This document shows, piece by piece, positions 1 through 9,113 of a stretch of 64,000 bases of DNA. Position 1 is the stretch's first letter. Each line of letters starts with the position of its first letter. The notes under the pieces were generated by a model. The model had not been told where the DNA came from. It made no database searches and saw nothing but the letters and a program-made list of their open reading frames with translations. A program made the position numbers and the translations under genes. Source of the DNA: Paraburkholderia humisilvae (GTDB taxonomy: Bacteria > Pseudomonadota > Gammaproteobacteria > Burkholderiales > Burkholderiaceae). The DNA lies in contig NZ_CADIKH010000016.1 of assembly GCF_902859855.1 (NCBI RefSeq), forward strand, positions 1 through 64,000, given 5' to 3'.

Positions 1-283
1 GGCCCGCAGCGGGCATTACCGGCTGCAACAAGGCCGGATAGAGAGCTGCAGCCCATCCTGTCAGTCCGAACACGCGAAAGCTGTTGCAAAGCGGGACGCG
101 TTCATAGAGAGTCGTATGGCTAACGATCAGTGTAATTAATATTTCGTTTGTCACGAGATGGCATGCTGTCGCCTCGCGGGCCGATTTCTAAACGAATGTG
201 TTAGTGCGCGCGAACCTGCGCTTCTTATAATGAAACAGCGCACGTACCTGCCGACGCGCACACCTCTTTTGTGGACGAGCACG

Positions 284-553
284 ATGACTGAGTCGCCGCT
301 TAATATGACCGCGCCGATGCTGCGCCAGGACGCCGCGGTGTGGTTTTCCGTTTACGGCTTTGGTTGGGGCTATCGCGCGTATGCGCTGCCTCATGAAATG
401 GTGTGTGCGCGCCTCGGTGCGAGCGACACCAGCGAACAGCAGCTGCGCCTCGCGTTCGAACTGAGCAAGCTGCGCATCCTGCGTGCAATCGAGCCGAGCG
501 GATCGACGCCTTACGACGGTCAGCGTGTCGCGCTTGAATCGGAACAGCTGTAG
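284..553 (+). CDS. Small conserved-looking protein, DUF1488-like
   Basis: This 89-residue soluble protein has no signal peptide or membrane segment. The reading frame is open from 158, but I chose the ATG at 284 because GGACGAG lies a suitable distance upstream and the earlier residues look like read-through; ATG 305 is another option. The pattern of a short beta segment, then ALPHEM, then a helix ending FELSKLRILRAIE loosely recalls the small DUF1488 family, whose function is unknown. That resemblance is pattern recognition only. It lies 44 bases upstream of the VOC gene on the same strand and could share a transcript with it. Confidence 0.6.
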   Translation: MTESPLNMTAPMLRQDAAVWFSVYGFGWGYRAYALPHEMVCARLGASDTSEQQLRLAFELSKLRILRAIEPSGSTPYDGQRVALESEQL

Positions 554-597
554 CCGTTCGCCGCCATTCGTTCAGCAAGAAAAGGAGTGAGCCTGCG

Positions 598-984
598 ATG
601 AGCCTGATCGATCATCTCGACCATCTGGTGGTGACCTGCGTCGACGCCGAAGCAACCCAGGACTTCTACACGCGTGTGATGCAAATGAAACTCGAGACGT
701 TCGGCAAGGGTCGTGTTGCATTTCGTTTCGGTAACCAGAAGATCAATCTGCACGTGCGCGGCAGCGAATTCGAGCCGAAGGCGCATTTGCCGGTGCCGGG
801 CGCGCTGGACCTGTGCTTTATCGCATCCGTGCCGCTCGATCAGGTGATCGCGCATCTTGCCGCGTGCAACTGGCCGATTATCGAGGGGCCGGTTGAGCGG
901 GCCGGCGCGACACAGAAGATCCGTTCGGTGTATCTGCGCGATCCGGATTTGAATCTGATTGAGATTTCGGAACTGATTGATTGA
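598..984 (+). CDS. VOC-fold (glyoxalase/dioxygenase-like) protein, GLOD5 type
   Basis: The 128-residue protein is one vicinal-oxygen-chelate unit made of two beta-alpha-beta-beta-beta modules. It opens with DHLDHLVVTC, which carries the usual first metal-ligand His, continues through FGNQKINLHV, and ends with the metal-ligand Glu in LNLIEISELID. The overall pattern matches the GLOD5-like branch, often annotated as a VOC virulence protein. Such proteins bind a divalent metal; the substrate here is unknown. The start is fixed by AAAAGGAGTGA upstream. Nothing nearby suggests a pathway. Confidence 0.85.
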   Translation: MSLIDHLDHLVVTCVDAEATQDFYTRVMQMKLETFGKGRVAFRFGNQKINLHVRGSEFEPKAHLPVPGALDLCFIASVPLDQVIAHLAACNWPIIEGPVERAGATQKIRSVYLRDPDLNLIEISELID

Positions 985-1160
985 GGGTGTGCGTGGCCGC
1001 AATGGCTGCGTTTGCCAGACGGGCAGGCGAAGCGCGTTCGGGAAGCGCCATAGGGCGCCGCGTTGTTAAAGCAATTGGAATTATCTTCGCCATCCGCAAG
1101 TAATGATCACCCGGGCGGAATAACCGATGATTGAGCCGTCATCCCATCAAGGACGCGCTC

Positions 1161-1772
1161 ATGAACCCCAGCACCTCAGACGCAAGCGCCGGCGCGACGG
1201 CGCACGCGCGCAAGACTGTCGCGCCGATGAGCCGATTCCCTTACTTCAAGCGCGTTTTATCGCTGGCATTGCTTGTCTTTGCCGTCGTAAGCGACAGCCT
1301 CACACTCCGCGCGACCTCTGCACAAGCATCGGAGCATCCGACCATGAAACTCTCAACCACCTATCTTCACCTGTTGCGCAAGACCCCGTTTTTCACGGAG
1401 CTGAATACTGCGCAACTGCGCTGGACCATCGACCATTCACAGGAATGGGAAGCCCAAGTCGGCACGGTGATCGTCGATTGCGCGACCACCGAGGCGAAGG
1501 ACGACGTCTGGATTCTGCTCGACGGCGGCTGGCAGGTCGAAACCGGCGGCCGTGTGTACCCGGCGGGCCACGCGGACCCCGGCAAGTGGTTCAGCGCGCA
1601 GCATGCGACAGACGATTGCCGGCTCGTCGCGACCGAGCACAGCTACGTGATGAAAATCACCGGCGCCGAGATGCGCGACATGCAGTCGCTCGGCTTCGCG
1701 TTCAACGCGCACCTGGACGCGGGCCGCGAGTACTATCGCAAGCTGTTCGGCGCGCGTGCGGCGCAGCGTTGA
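1161..1772 (+). CDS. Exported protein with cNMP-binding-domain-like fold
   Basis: The protein has 203 residues. A basic N-terminus is followed by a hydrophobic segment (FKRVLSLALLVFAVV) and an AQA-type signal peptidase site, so export is likely. The mature part begins LLRKTPFFTELNTAQLRW and continues through alternating strands (VWILLDGGWQVETGG), which resembles the opening of a cyclic-nucleotide-binding domain, although those are normally cytoplasmic. No phosphate-binding cassette is convincing. I chose ATG 1161 because AAGGA lies upstream. The gene is convergent with the phosphoketolase, with only 16 bases between the stops. Function unknown. Confidence 0.65.
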   Translation: MNPSTSDASAGATAHARKTVAPMSRFPYFKRVLSLALLVFAVVSDSLTLRATSAQASEHPTMKLSTTYLHLLRKTPFFTELNTAQLRWTIDHSQEWEAQVGTVIVDCATTEAKDDVWILLDGGWQVETGGRVYPAGHADPGKWFSAQHATDDCRLVATEHSYVMKITGAEMRDMQSLGFAFNAHLDAGREYYRKLFGARAAQR

Positions 1773-1788
1773 ACGCGTTTCGCGCGGG

Positions 1789-4175
1789 TTACCCCTTCCA
1801 GCACCAGTCGCGAATCTCCTCGCGGTCGATGCCTTCGGTGTGCGCGTAGTTCAGGTGATCGATTATCTGATCGCGCAGTCGCTCCTTCGCGTGGTCGCCG
1901 ATCCCGCGCAGGCGCGACACGCGGTCAATCACGTCGATGGCGAGCGTAAACCGGTCGATGCCGTTGATAATCGCGAGCTCGAGCGGCGTATTGATGTTGC
2001 CTTGTTCCGCGTAGCCGTGCACATGGATGTTCTCGTGATTCGTCCGCTTGTAGGTGAGCTTGTGCACGAGCGTTGCGTACGAGTGGAAATTGAAAATCAC
2101 CGGCTTGCTCGTCGTAAACAGCGAATCGAAATCACGCGAGGACAGCCCATGCGGATGCTCGGTTTCCGGCATCAGCCGGAACAGATCGACCACGTTGACG
2201 AAGCGGATCTTCAGATCGGCAAACAGTCCTTTCAGTATCTCGACCGCGGCGAGCGCTTCCATCGTGGCGATATCACCGGCGCACGCAACCACCACGTCCG
2301 GTTCGAAACCCTGATCGGTCGAGGCCCAGTCCCAGATACCGATGCCCTTCGTGCAATGTGTGACGGCTTCGTTCATATCGAGGTACTGCAAATGCGGCTG
2401 TTTGTCCGCCACGATCACGTTGACGTAATCGCGTGAACGCAGGCAGTGGTTGGCCACGCTCAGCAGGCAATTCGCGTCGGGCGGCAGATAAATACGCACG
2501 ACGTCCGGGCTCTTGTTGGTGACGACGTCAAGAAAGCCTGGGTCCTGGTGCGTGAAGCCGTTATGATCCTGACGCCACACGAGCGACGTGATCAGCAGAT
2601 TCAACGATGGCACCGGCTGCCGCCAGCGCAATTCGCGCTTCGCTTTTTCGAGCCACTTCGCGTGCTGGTTGAACATCGAGTCAATCACATGCACGAACGC
2701 TTCGTACGTCGCGAAGAGCCCATGACGGCCGGTCAGCGTGTAGCCCTCTAGCCAGCCTTCGAGTGTGTGCTCGCTCAGCATCTCCATCACGCGGCCGTCG
2801 ACCGACAACTCGCCGCCGTCGGCGTCGCTCTCTTCGAGTTCGGCCAGCCAGGTTTTTTTCGACGCTTCATAAACGGCGTTGAGCTTGTTGCTCGCGTTCT
2901 CGTCCGGGCCGAATACACGAAAGCTCGTCATGTTCCGCCGCATCACGTCGCGCAGGAACTTGCCGAGCACGTCGGTCGGCGGCACATATTCGCTGGCCGG
3001 TTTCTTCACCGCGACCGCGTACTCCTGAAACGGCGGCAAATCGAGTGCCTTGCAGAGCGCGCCGCCATTCGCATGCGGGTTCGCGCTGATGCGGCGCGAA
3101 CCTTCCGGCGCGAGCGCGCGCAATTCTTCGACGAGGCGTCCGGATGCATCGAACAGCGTGTCGGGCTGGTAGCGCTTCAACCACGCTTCGACGAGGCGCA
3201 GGCTCTCGCGGTTGGTTGCGGGGTCGGCGATCGGCACCTGGTGTGCGCGCCACGAACCTTCCACCTTATGGCCGCCCACCTCGCGCGGCCCGGTCCAGCC
3301 TTTCGGCGAGCGCAGCACGATCATCGGCCAGCGCGGGCGGTTGCGGATGCCTTGCGTGCGCGCTTCGCGCTGGATCGCGTGAATTTCGTCGACGCAGCGG
3401 TCGAGCGTCGCCGCCATTTTCTGGTGCATCACGGTCGGATCGTCGCCTTCGACGAAGTAGGGCTTATGACCGTACCCGATAAACAGCGCTTCGAGCTCGT
3501 CATGCGGAATGCGCGCGAGAATCGTCGGGTTCGCGATCTTGTAGCCATTCAGATGCAGCACGGGCAGCACCGCGCCGTCACGTATCGGGTTGAGAAACTT
3601 GTTCGAATGCCACGATGTCGCGAGCGGCCCGGTCTCCGCCTCGCCGTCGCCGACCATCGCGGCGACGATCAGATCCGGGTTGTCGAATGCCGCGCCATAC
3701 GCATGCGACAGGCTGTAGCCGAGTTCGCCGCCTTCTCGTGAATGGACCCCGGCGTTTCGGGCGTGCAGTGCGAACCCACGCCGCCCGGAAACGAAAATAG
3801 CCGGAAGAACTGCGCCATGCCTTCCTCGGTTTCGCTGCGATCCGGATAAATCTCCGAATAGCGGCCTTCGAGGTAGCTATGCGCAAGCGTAGCGGGAGCC
3901 CCGTGACCCGGGCCCGAAACGAAAATCACATTCAGGTCGCGCTGCTTGATCAAGCGGTTCAGATGCACGAGCAGAAAGCTTTGCCCTGGATCGGATCCCC
4001 AGTGGCCGAGCAGGCGCCGCTTGATGTGCTCGGCGGCGAGCGGCTTGCGCAACAACGGGTTCGCGCGCAGGTAAATCATGCCGGCAGACAGATAATTGCA
4101 GGCCTGCCAATACCGGTCCATTTTGCGCAATTCTTCGGATTGCAGCGGGGATTGAGCGAGAGGAGCGTCGGCCAT
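1789..4175 (-). pseudogene. xfp: Phosphoketolase, interrupted by a frameshift
   Basis: Phosphoketolase cleaves xylulose-5-phosphate and/or fructose-6-phosphate with phosphate and thiamine diphosphate, giving acetyl phosphate plus glyceraldehyde-3-phosphate or erythrose-4-phosphate. The N-terminal part (4175 down to about 3735, from MADAPLAQ to PETPGSIHE) and the C-terminal part (from GGELGYSLSHAYGAAF at 3732 to the stop at 1789) lie in different frames. Family hallmarks such as VSGPGHG, GDGEAETGPLATSW and HLNGYKIANPT are intact. Joined, they make about 794 residues, normal for the family. The break is two extra bases at 3733-3736, apparently a duplicated GA on the coding strand. A GGAGG site supports the start at 4175. 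It lies downstream of the aldehyde dehydrogenase on the same strand, 224 bases away. Either a recent mutation or an assembly error explains it. Confidence 0.9.
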
Positions 4176-4399
4176 TGCGAAAGCCTCCGTGTGCGGTGTG
4201 TCGCGACGCGGGGGCACGGCGATGCGTCGCGAATGACGTCTGGCAGCGCCGCCGCGGGACTCGCGACGCTGGGCGAGTTACCTATCATAGGATGCCCATC
4301 GCGATTTTTCGACTGTCTTTCGTGCCGCATCATGATCTTGCGCAGGCTGCGCAAATCGCACGGCAGCCTGCGCAAGCGAGCCGATCGCCGCCTGATGCG

Positions 4400-5845
4400 T
4401 TATGCGTTCAGATAAATGGTTTTGGTGCGCACGTAGGCATCGAGGCCATATTTGCCGTCCTCGCCGCCGAGGCCGCTGTCACCGTAACCATGATGGAAAC
4501 CTTGCGGCGCTTCGCCGAGCGACCGGTTCACGTAAATCTCACCGAAGTTCAGTTCGGCCGACGTACGCATCAGCACGCCGATGTCTTTCGTAAACAGATA
4601 CGCGGAAAGGCCATAGCTCGAATCGTTCGCGAACTTCAAGGCTTCATCGAAGCTGCTGATTTTCAGCACGGAAACGACTGGACCGAATACTTCAGCATGC
4701 ACGATATCCATCTGATGGGTGATGCCGGTCAGCAGGGTCGGCTGGTAGAAGTGGCCGAGGTCGTACATCCCGCCGCTGAGCCGGCCGCCGCCGAACTGCA
4801 CCCTGGCGCCTTGCTGCACCGCTTTCGAGACCATCGCGTCGACTTTCTCGAGCTCGACCTTGCTGATCTTCGGCCCCATGTCGGTGGTCTCGTCCGTCGG
4901 GTCGCCGACTTTGAGCGCCTTGATCTTCTGCGTGACGAGTTCGATAAAACGGTCGTAGACGGCTTCATGAACGTAGGTGCGCTCGTTGCTTGTGCAGACC
5001 TGGCCCGCGTTCAGAAAGCGCGCTTCGACGGCGGCGCTGGCCGCCAGTTCGAGGTCCGCGTCGGCCAGTACGATAAACGGCGCCTTGCCGCCCAGTTCGA
5101 GCCGAACTTCCTTGAGCAACGGCGCGCCGGCCGCCATGATCTGCTTGCCCGCGCGGGTGCTGCCGGTCATCGTGATCAGCTTGACCAACGGGTGCGTCAC
5201 GAGCCGTTGGCCGGTGCGGATGCCGCCGCTGACGATATTCACGACGCCCGCCGGAATGCCCGCTTCGGCGATCAGCTTGCCGATTTCGAGCGATGTAACA
5301 GGCGTGATTTCGTGCGGTTTCAGCACAATCGTATTGCCGGCCGCGATGGCCGGCGCGACCTTGCGCGCCAGCAGCGCAGCCGGAAAATTCCACGCGGTGA
5401 TGCCGCCTATGACGCCGTGCGGCAGTTTCTCGATCAGGATCTTTTCTCCGGGGCGGCTGCCCGGCACGATGTCACCTTCGATACGGCGCGCGTTTTCGGC
5501 GGCATAGCGGATCAACGCGATCGTGAAGTCGATTTCGCCGCGCGCCTCGCGGATCGGCTTGCCCACTTCCTGGGTGAGCAGGCGCGCGAGGCGCTCGTGG
5601 TCGCGCTCGATCAGCACGTTCAGACGCAGCAGGAAGTCGGCGCGCTCGAGCGCGGTGCGGCGGCTCCACGCAGCAAACGCGGCTTGCGCGGCATCGACGG
5701 CGCGATCGACATCGGCGTCGGTCGCGTCGGTCACGGTGGCGATCGTTTCGCCGGTGGCGGGGCTGCGAATGGTCAGGCGTTCTGCGCCCGTCGACGGCAT
5801 CCAGTCGCCGTTGATAAAGAGCGAATACGGTTGGGTCGAACTCAT
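4400..5845 (-). CDS. aldA: NAD-dependent aldehyde dehydrogenase, AldA (lactaldehyde/glycolaldehyde) type
   Basis: This 481-residue cytoplasmic enzyme oxidises an aldehyde to its carboxylic acid with NAD. The ALDH hallmarks are visible: oxyanion Asn153 in AWNFP, the general-base Glu250 in LELGGKAP, and nucleophile Cys284 in NAGQVCTSNER. The C-terminal pattern, with QGFHHGYGDSGLGGEDGKYG near the end, matches E. coli AldA, which acts on lactaldehyde and glycolaldehyde. AAGGTGA precedes the start. It is divergent from the glcG-like and malate synthase genes, so glycolaldehyde to glycolate is an attractive role, but that is inferred from context. Confidence 0.88.
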   Translation of the reverse strand: MSSTQPYSLFINGDWMPSTGAERLTIRSPATGETIATVTDATDADVDRAVDAAQAAFAAWSRRTALERADFLLRLNVLIERDHERLARLLTQEVGKPIREARGEIDFTIALIRYAAENARRIEGDIVPGSRPGEKILIEKLPHGVIGGITAWNFPAALLARKVAPAIAAGNTIVLKPHEITPVTSLEIGKLIAEAGIPAGVVNIVSGGIRTGQRLVTHPLVKLITMTGSTRAGKQIMAAGAPLLKEVRLELGGKAPFIVLADADLELAASAAVEARFLNAGQVCTSNERTYVHEAVYDRFIELVTQKIKALKVGDPTDETTDMGPKISKVELEKVDAMVSKAVQQGARVQFGGGRLSGGMYDLGHFYQPTLLTGITHQMDIVHAEVFGPVVSVLKISSFDEALKFANDSSYGLSAYLFTKDIGVLMRTSAELNFGEIYVNRSLGEAPQGFHHGYGDSGLGGEDGKYGLDAYVRTKTIYLNA

Positions 5846-6276
5846 GCGGGGTCACCTTTGGCTGAAGGGGGTGCCGCGTCGCGCGGCGTTCATTCGGTGC
5901 GTGCGCATCGAATGCAGTCAGTAGACCTCGCGACACCGCATTTGTTGCTGCGAATCCTCGCAACAATCGTTGCGAGAGCAACGCGTCCGCCGCGCCTTAG
6001 ACTGCGCGCACGATACACAGAACGCATTTCAAAGTGGTACTCTCGCCCCCGAACCTGCGTTTCGGGCGTCATCACGCCTGGGCGCCGCACGACCGGCGGT
6101 ACCCCACCGTTCCAGTGCCGTGAATGAAAGGTTCAGGCTTCGCTTCGATCCATCGGGAACAGTCATTGCCTGGATGTCAATGGCCGCGTCCCGCGGCGTG
6201 CGCGGGCCGGGCGGACACCCGCGTTCGCAGGTCCGGTGTGTGCCGAGCAAACCTATCGTCGAAAGGAAAATCGAAT
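5846..6276. other. Divergent intergenic control region aldA / glcG
   Basis: This 431-base region separates the aldehyde dehydrogenase from the glcG-like gene. No convincing gene is seen in it. Its main feature is the extended palindrome at 5944-5982, listed separately. It must hold the promoters of both divergent transcripts, although I could not pick sigma70 boxes with confidence. Confidence 0.5.
5944..5982. promoter_or_regulatory. Extended inverted repeat, candidate operator
   Basis: A perfect inverted repeat CTCGCAAC-AATC-GTTGCGAG occupies 5957-5976. It is flanked by a second pair, GTTGCT at 5944-5949 and AGCAAC at 5977-5982, so the dyad extends across 39 bases. It sits between the divergent aldA and glcG-glcB transcripts, where a C2-metabolism regulator could act on both. 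The regulator is not in the window. Confidence 0.5.
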
Positions 6277-6681
6277 ATGTTGAACAAGCCCACGCTGTCC
6301 GTCGCCGAAACGTCGCGTATTCTGGATGCTGCCCGCGCCGAGGCCGAAAAGAACCACTGGGCCGTGACGATCGCGGTCGTCGACGACGGCGGCCACCCGC
6401 TCGCGCTTCTGCGCCTTGACGGCTGTGCGCCGATCGGCGCCTATATCGCGACCGAAAAGGCCCGCACCGCCGCGCTCGGACGCCGCGAATCGAAACAGTA
6501 CGAAGACTCGGTCAACGGCGGGCGCGCCGCGTTTCTCAGTGCGCCGCTGCTGACTTCGCTCGAAGGCGGCGTGCCGGTCGTGGTCGACGGGCAGGTGGTC
6601 GGCGCCGTCGGCGTGTCCGGCGTGAAGGCGTCGGAAGATGCGCAGATCGCTCGTGCCGGCGCACAGAGTGTCGCGCATTGA
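6277..6681 (+). CDS. glcG: GlcG/HbpS-family heme-binding-like protein
   Basis: The 134-residue protein has the GlcG/HbpS fold: an N-terminal helix, the strand pattern VTIAVVDDGGHPLALLRLDG, then the helix containing TEKARTAALGRRES, and a C-terminal GVPVVVDGQVVGAVGVSG. It has no signal peptide. In E. coli glcG lies in the glycolate operon immediately before malate synthase G, and the same order occurs here, 119 bases upstream of glcB. The frame is open earlier, but ATG 6277 follows GAAAGGAAAA and fits the family start. Its biochemical role is unsettled; some relatives bind heme or corrinoid. Confidence 0.85.
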   Translation: MLNKPTLSVAETSRILDAARAEAEKNHWAVTIAVVDDGGHPLALLRLDGCAPIGAYIATEKARTAALGRRESKQYEDSVNGGRAAFLSAPLLTSLEGGVPVVVDGQVVGAVGVSGVKASEDAQIARAGAQSVAH

Positions 6682-6800
6682 CGCAGCCCCGGACGCAGCC
6701 CCGGAACGCCCCGCGCCCAGCCCGCGCGCGGTCATTTAGCCGATAACTTTACTCGCAACCTCACTTGCCCCAACGAAACAGCAGACAGGATGTACCGACG

Positions 6801-8981
6801 ATGACACCGACCAAGATGATTCAACGCGGCGGCCTGCAAGTGGCTGCCAACCTCGATCAGTTCATTGAAAAAGAAGCGCTGCCGGGCACCGGCGTCGATA
6901 GCGCGACGTTCTGGGCCGGCTTCGACAAGCTGGTGCATGACCTCGCGCCGAAGAATCGCGCGCTGCTCGCCGAGCGCGAGCGGCTGCAGCGCGAACTCGA
7001 CACGTGGCACCGCGCGCACCCGGGACCGGTGCGCGACGCGCATGCGTACCGCGATTTTCTGGAGAAAATCGGCTATATCGTGCCGTCGCCGGCGCGCGTG
7101 CGAGCGACGACCGACGACGTCGATACGGAAATTGCCGAGCAGGCGGGTCCGCAACTGGTCGTGCCGCTGTCGAACGCGCGTTATGCGCTGAACGCCGCGA
7201 ATGCGCGCTGGGGCAGCCTCTACGATGCGCTGTACGGCACCGATGCGATTGCCGGGACCGATGGCGCGGAAAAAACCGCGAGCTTCAATCCGAAGCGCGG
7301 TGCGCGTGTGATTGCGCGCGCCCGGGCGTTCCTCGATGAAGCCGCGCCGCTCGCGAACGGTTCGCATGCCGATGCGACGCGCTATGCGATCGAGGGCGGC
7401 AAGCTGGTCGTCACGCTGAAGAGCGGCAGCAGCGCGCTGCGCGACCCGGGCCAGTTCGCCGGCTTCCACGGCGAAGCGGCGACGCCGTCGGCGGTGCTGC
7501 TCAAGCACCATGGGCTGCACTTCGAGATCCAGATCGATGCGGCCGATCCGATCGGCAAGACCGATGCCGCGCAGGTGAAGGACGTGCTCGTCGAAGCGGC
7601 GGTGACGACCATCATCGACTGCGAAGACTCGGTTGCCGCGGTCGATGCGGACGATAAGGTCGAGCTCTACCGCAACTGGCTCGGTCTGATGAACGGCACG
7701 CTGACCGAAGCGGTCACGAAGAACGGCAAGACCTTCACGCGCCGGCTGAACGCGGACCGCGAGTACCGCCGCCCGGACGGCTCGAAGCTGACGCTGCACG
7801 GCCGCTCGCTGCTCTTTATCCGCAACGTCGGCCATCTGATGACGAACCCGGCCGTGCTCGATCGCGACGGCAACGAGATTCCGGAAGGCCTGCTCGACGG
7901 CATGATCACGACGCTGTGCGCGCTGCACGATCGCACCACCAGATTGAATTCGCGCACCGGCTCGATCTATATCGTGAAGCCGAAGATGCACGGCCCGGAT
8001 GAAGTCGCGTTCTCGAACGAACTGTTCGGCCGCGTCGAAGACGTGCTGGGCCTCGCGCGCAACACGATGAAGATGGGCATCATGGACGAGGAGCGCCGCA
8101 CCAGCGTGAACCTGCTCGCGTGTATCGCGCAAGCGTCCGCGCGCGTCGCGTTCATCAACACGGGCTTTCTCGACCGCACCGGCGACGAGATGCATACGTC
8201 GATGGAAGCGGGGCCGATGCAGCGCAAGGGCGACATGAAGTCGACCGCGTGGATCACCGCGTACGAGCGCAGCAACGTGCTGGTCGGTCTTGCGGCGGGC
8301 TTGCGCGGGCGTGCGCAGATCGGCAAGGGGATGTGGGCGATGCCCGACCTGATGGCCGCGATGCTCGAACAGAAAGTCGCGCATCCGAAGGCCGGCGCCA
8401 ACACCGCATGGGTGCCGTCACCGACGGCCGCGACGCTGCATGCGCTGCACTATCACCAGGTCGACGTGCAGGCGGTTCAGCAGCAACTCGAGCGCACCGA
8501 TTACGCAAGCGCGCGCGACGAATTGCTGGCCGGTCTGTTGACGGTGCCGGTGGTCGAAAAGGCGCAGTGGAGCGCAGACGAGATTCGTCAGGAAGTCGAC
8601 AACAACGCGCAGGGCATTCTCGGCTATGTGGTGCGCTGGATCGACCAGGGCGTCGGCTGCTCGAAGGTGCCCGACATCAACAACGTCGGCTTGATGGAAG
8701 ATCGCGCGACGCTGCGTATCTCGAGCCAGCATATTGCGAACTGGCTGCATCACGGCGTCGTCACCCGCGAACAGGTCGAGGATACGTTCCGCCGGATGGC
8801 GAAGGTGGTCGACCAGCAGAACGCGGGCGACCCGAACTACCGGCCGATGGCGCCGAACTACGACGCGTCGCTTGCATTCAAGGCCGCGTGCGCATTGGTG
8901 TTCGAGGGGCGCGAGCAGCCGAGCGGCTACACCGAGCCGCTGCTGCACAAGTTCCGACTGGAACTGAAGGCGAAGGGCTAA
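6801..8981 (+). CDS. glcB: Malate synthase G
   Basis: This 726-residue cytoplasmic enzyme condenses glyoxylate with acetyl-CoA and water to give malate. The length matches the monomeric G isoform (about 723 residues in E. coli) rather than the shorter A form. The TIM-barrel signature region TTIIDCEDSVAAVDADDK and the later PKMHGPDEVAFSNELFGRVE are present, and the C-terminal domain runs to the end. The start at 6801 follows AGGA at moderate spacing. With the GlcG-like gene just upstream and AldA divergent, it supports growth on C2 compounds or glyoxylate-yielding substrates such as purines. Confidence 0.97.
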   Translation: MTPTKMIQRGGLQVAANLDQFIEKEALPGTGVDSATFWAGFDKLVHDLAPKNRALLAERERLQRELDTWHRAHPGPVRDAHAYRDFLEKIGYIVPSPARVRATTDDVDTEIAEQAGPQLVVPLSNARYALNAANARWGSLYDALYGTDAIAGTDGAEKTASFNPKRGARVIARARAFLDEAAPLANGSHADATRYAIEGGKLVVTLKSGSSALRDPGQFAGFHGEAATPSAVLLKHHGLHFEIQIDAADPIGKTDAAQVKDVLVEAAVTTIIDCEDSVAAVDADDKVELYRNWLGLMNGTLTEAVTKNGKTFTRRLNADREYRRPDGSKLTLHGRSLLFIRNVGHLMTNPAVLDRDGNEIPEGLLDGMITTLCALHDRTTRLNSRTGSIYIVKPKMHGPDEVAFSNELFGRVEDVLGLARNTMKMGIMDEERRTSVNLLACIAQASARVAFINTGFLDRTGDEMHTSMEAGPMQRKGDMKSTAWITAYERSNVLVGLAAGLRGRAQIGKGMWAMPDLMAAMLEQKVAHPKAGANTAWVPSPTAATLHALHYHQVDVQAVQQQLERTDYASARDELLAGLLTVPVVEKAQWSADEIRQEVDNNAQGILGYVVRWIDQGVGCSKVPDINNVGLMEDRATLRISSQHIANWLHHGVVTREQVEDTFRRMAKVVDQQNAGDPNYRPMAPNYDASLAFKAACALVFEGREQPSGYTEPLLHKFRLELKAKG

Positions 8982-9001
8982 GCGCGCTGCACGTGTGAAA
9001 A

Positions 9002-9042
9002 GCGGCGCTCATCTGCCGGCACGGCCGGCGGGTGAGCGCCGC
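9002..9042. terminator. Bidirectional hairpin terminator between glcB and asnB
   Basis: A perfect 10-base stem GCGGCGCTCA / TGAGCGCCGC encloses a second GCCGGC pair. Read on the minus strand it is followed by TTTT, as expected for the end of asnB. On the plus strand the tail is poor in T (GTTGCGTTT). It lies between two convergent genes. Confidence 0.7.
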
Positions 9043-9113
9043 GTTGCGTTTACCGCGCTTCATATGGTTCGCTTCACGTCCTTCACTGCATATCGCTGAC
9101 TTCGCATCGATTC

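Noticed and set aside
2..14. GCCCGC-A-GCGGGC hairpin at the left edge
   Set aside because: It may be the end of a terminator from the gene before the window, but no T run follows and the context is cut off.
4175..6127. 650-codon open frame on the plus strand across the aldehyde dehydrogenase
   Set aside because: It shadows a clear aldehyde dehydrogenase and resembles no protein.
6732..8384. 550-codon open frame on the minus strand across malate synthase G
   Set aside because: It is a mirror of the high third-position GC of glcB. It has an Arg/Ala-rich nonsense composition and no family features.
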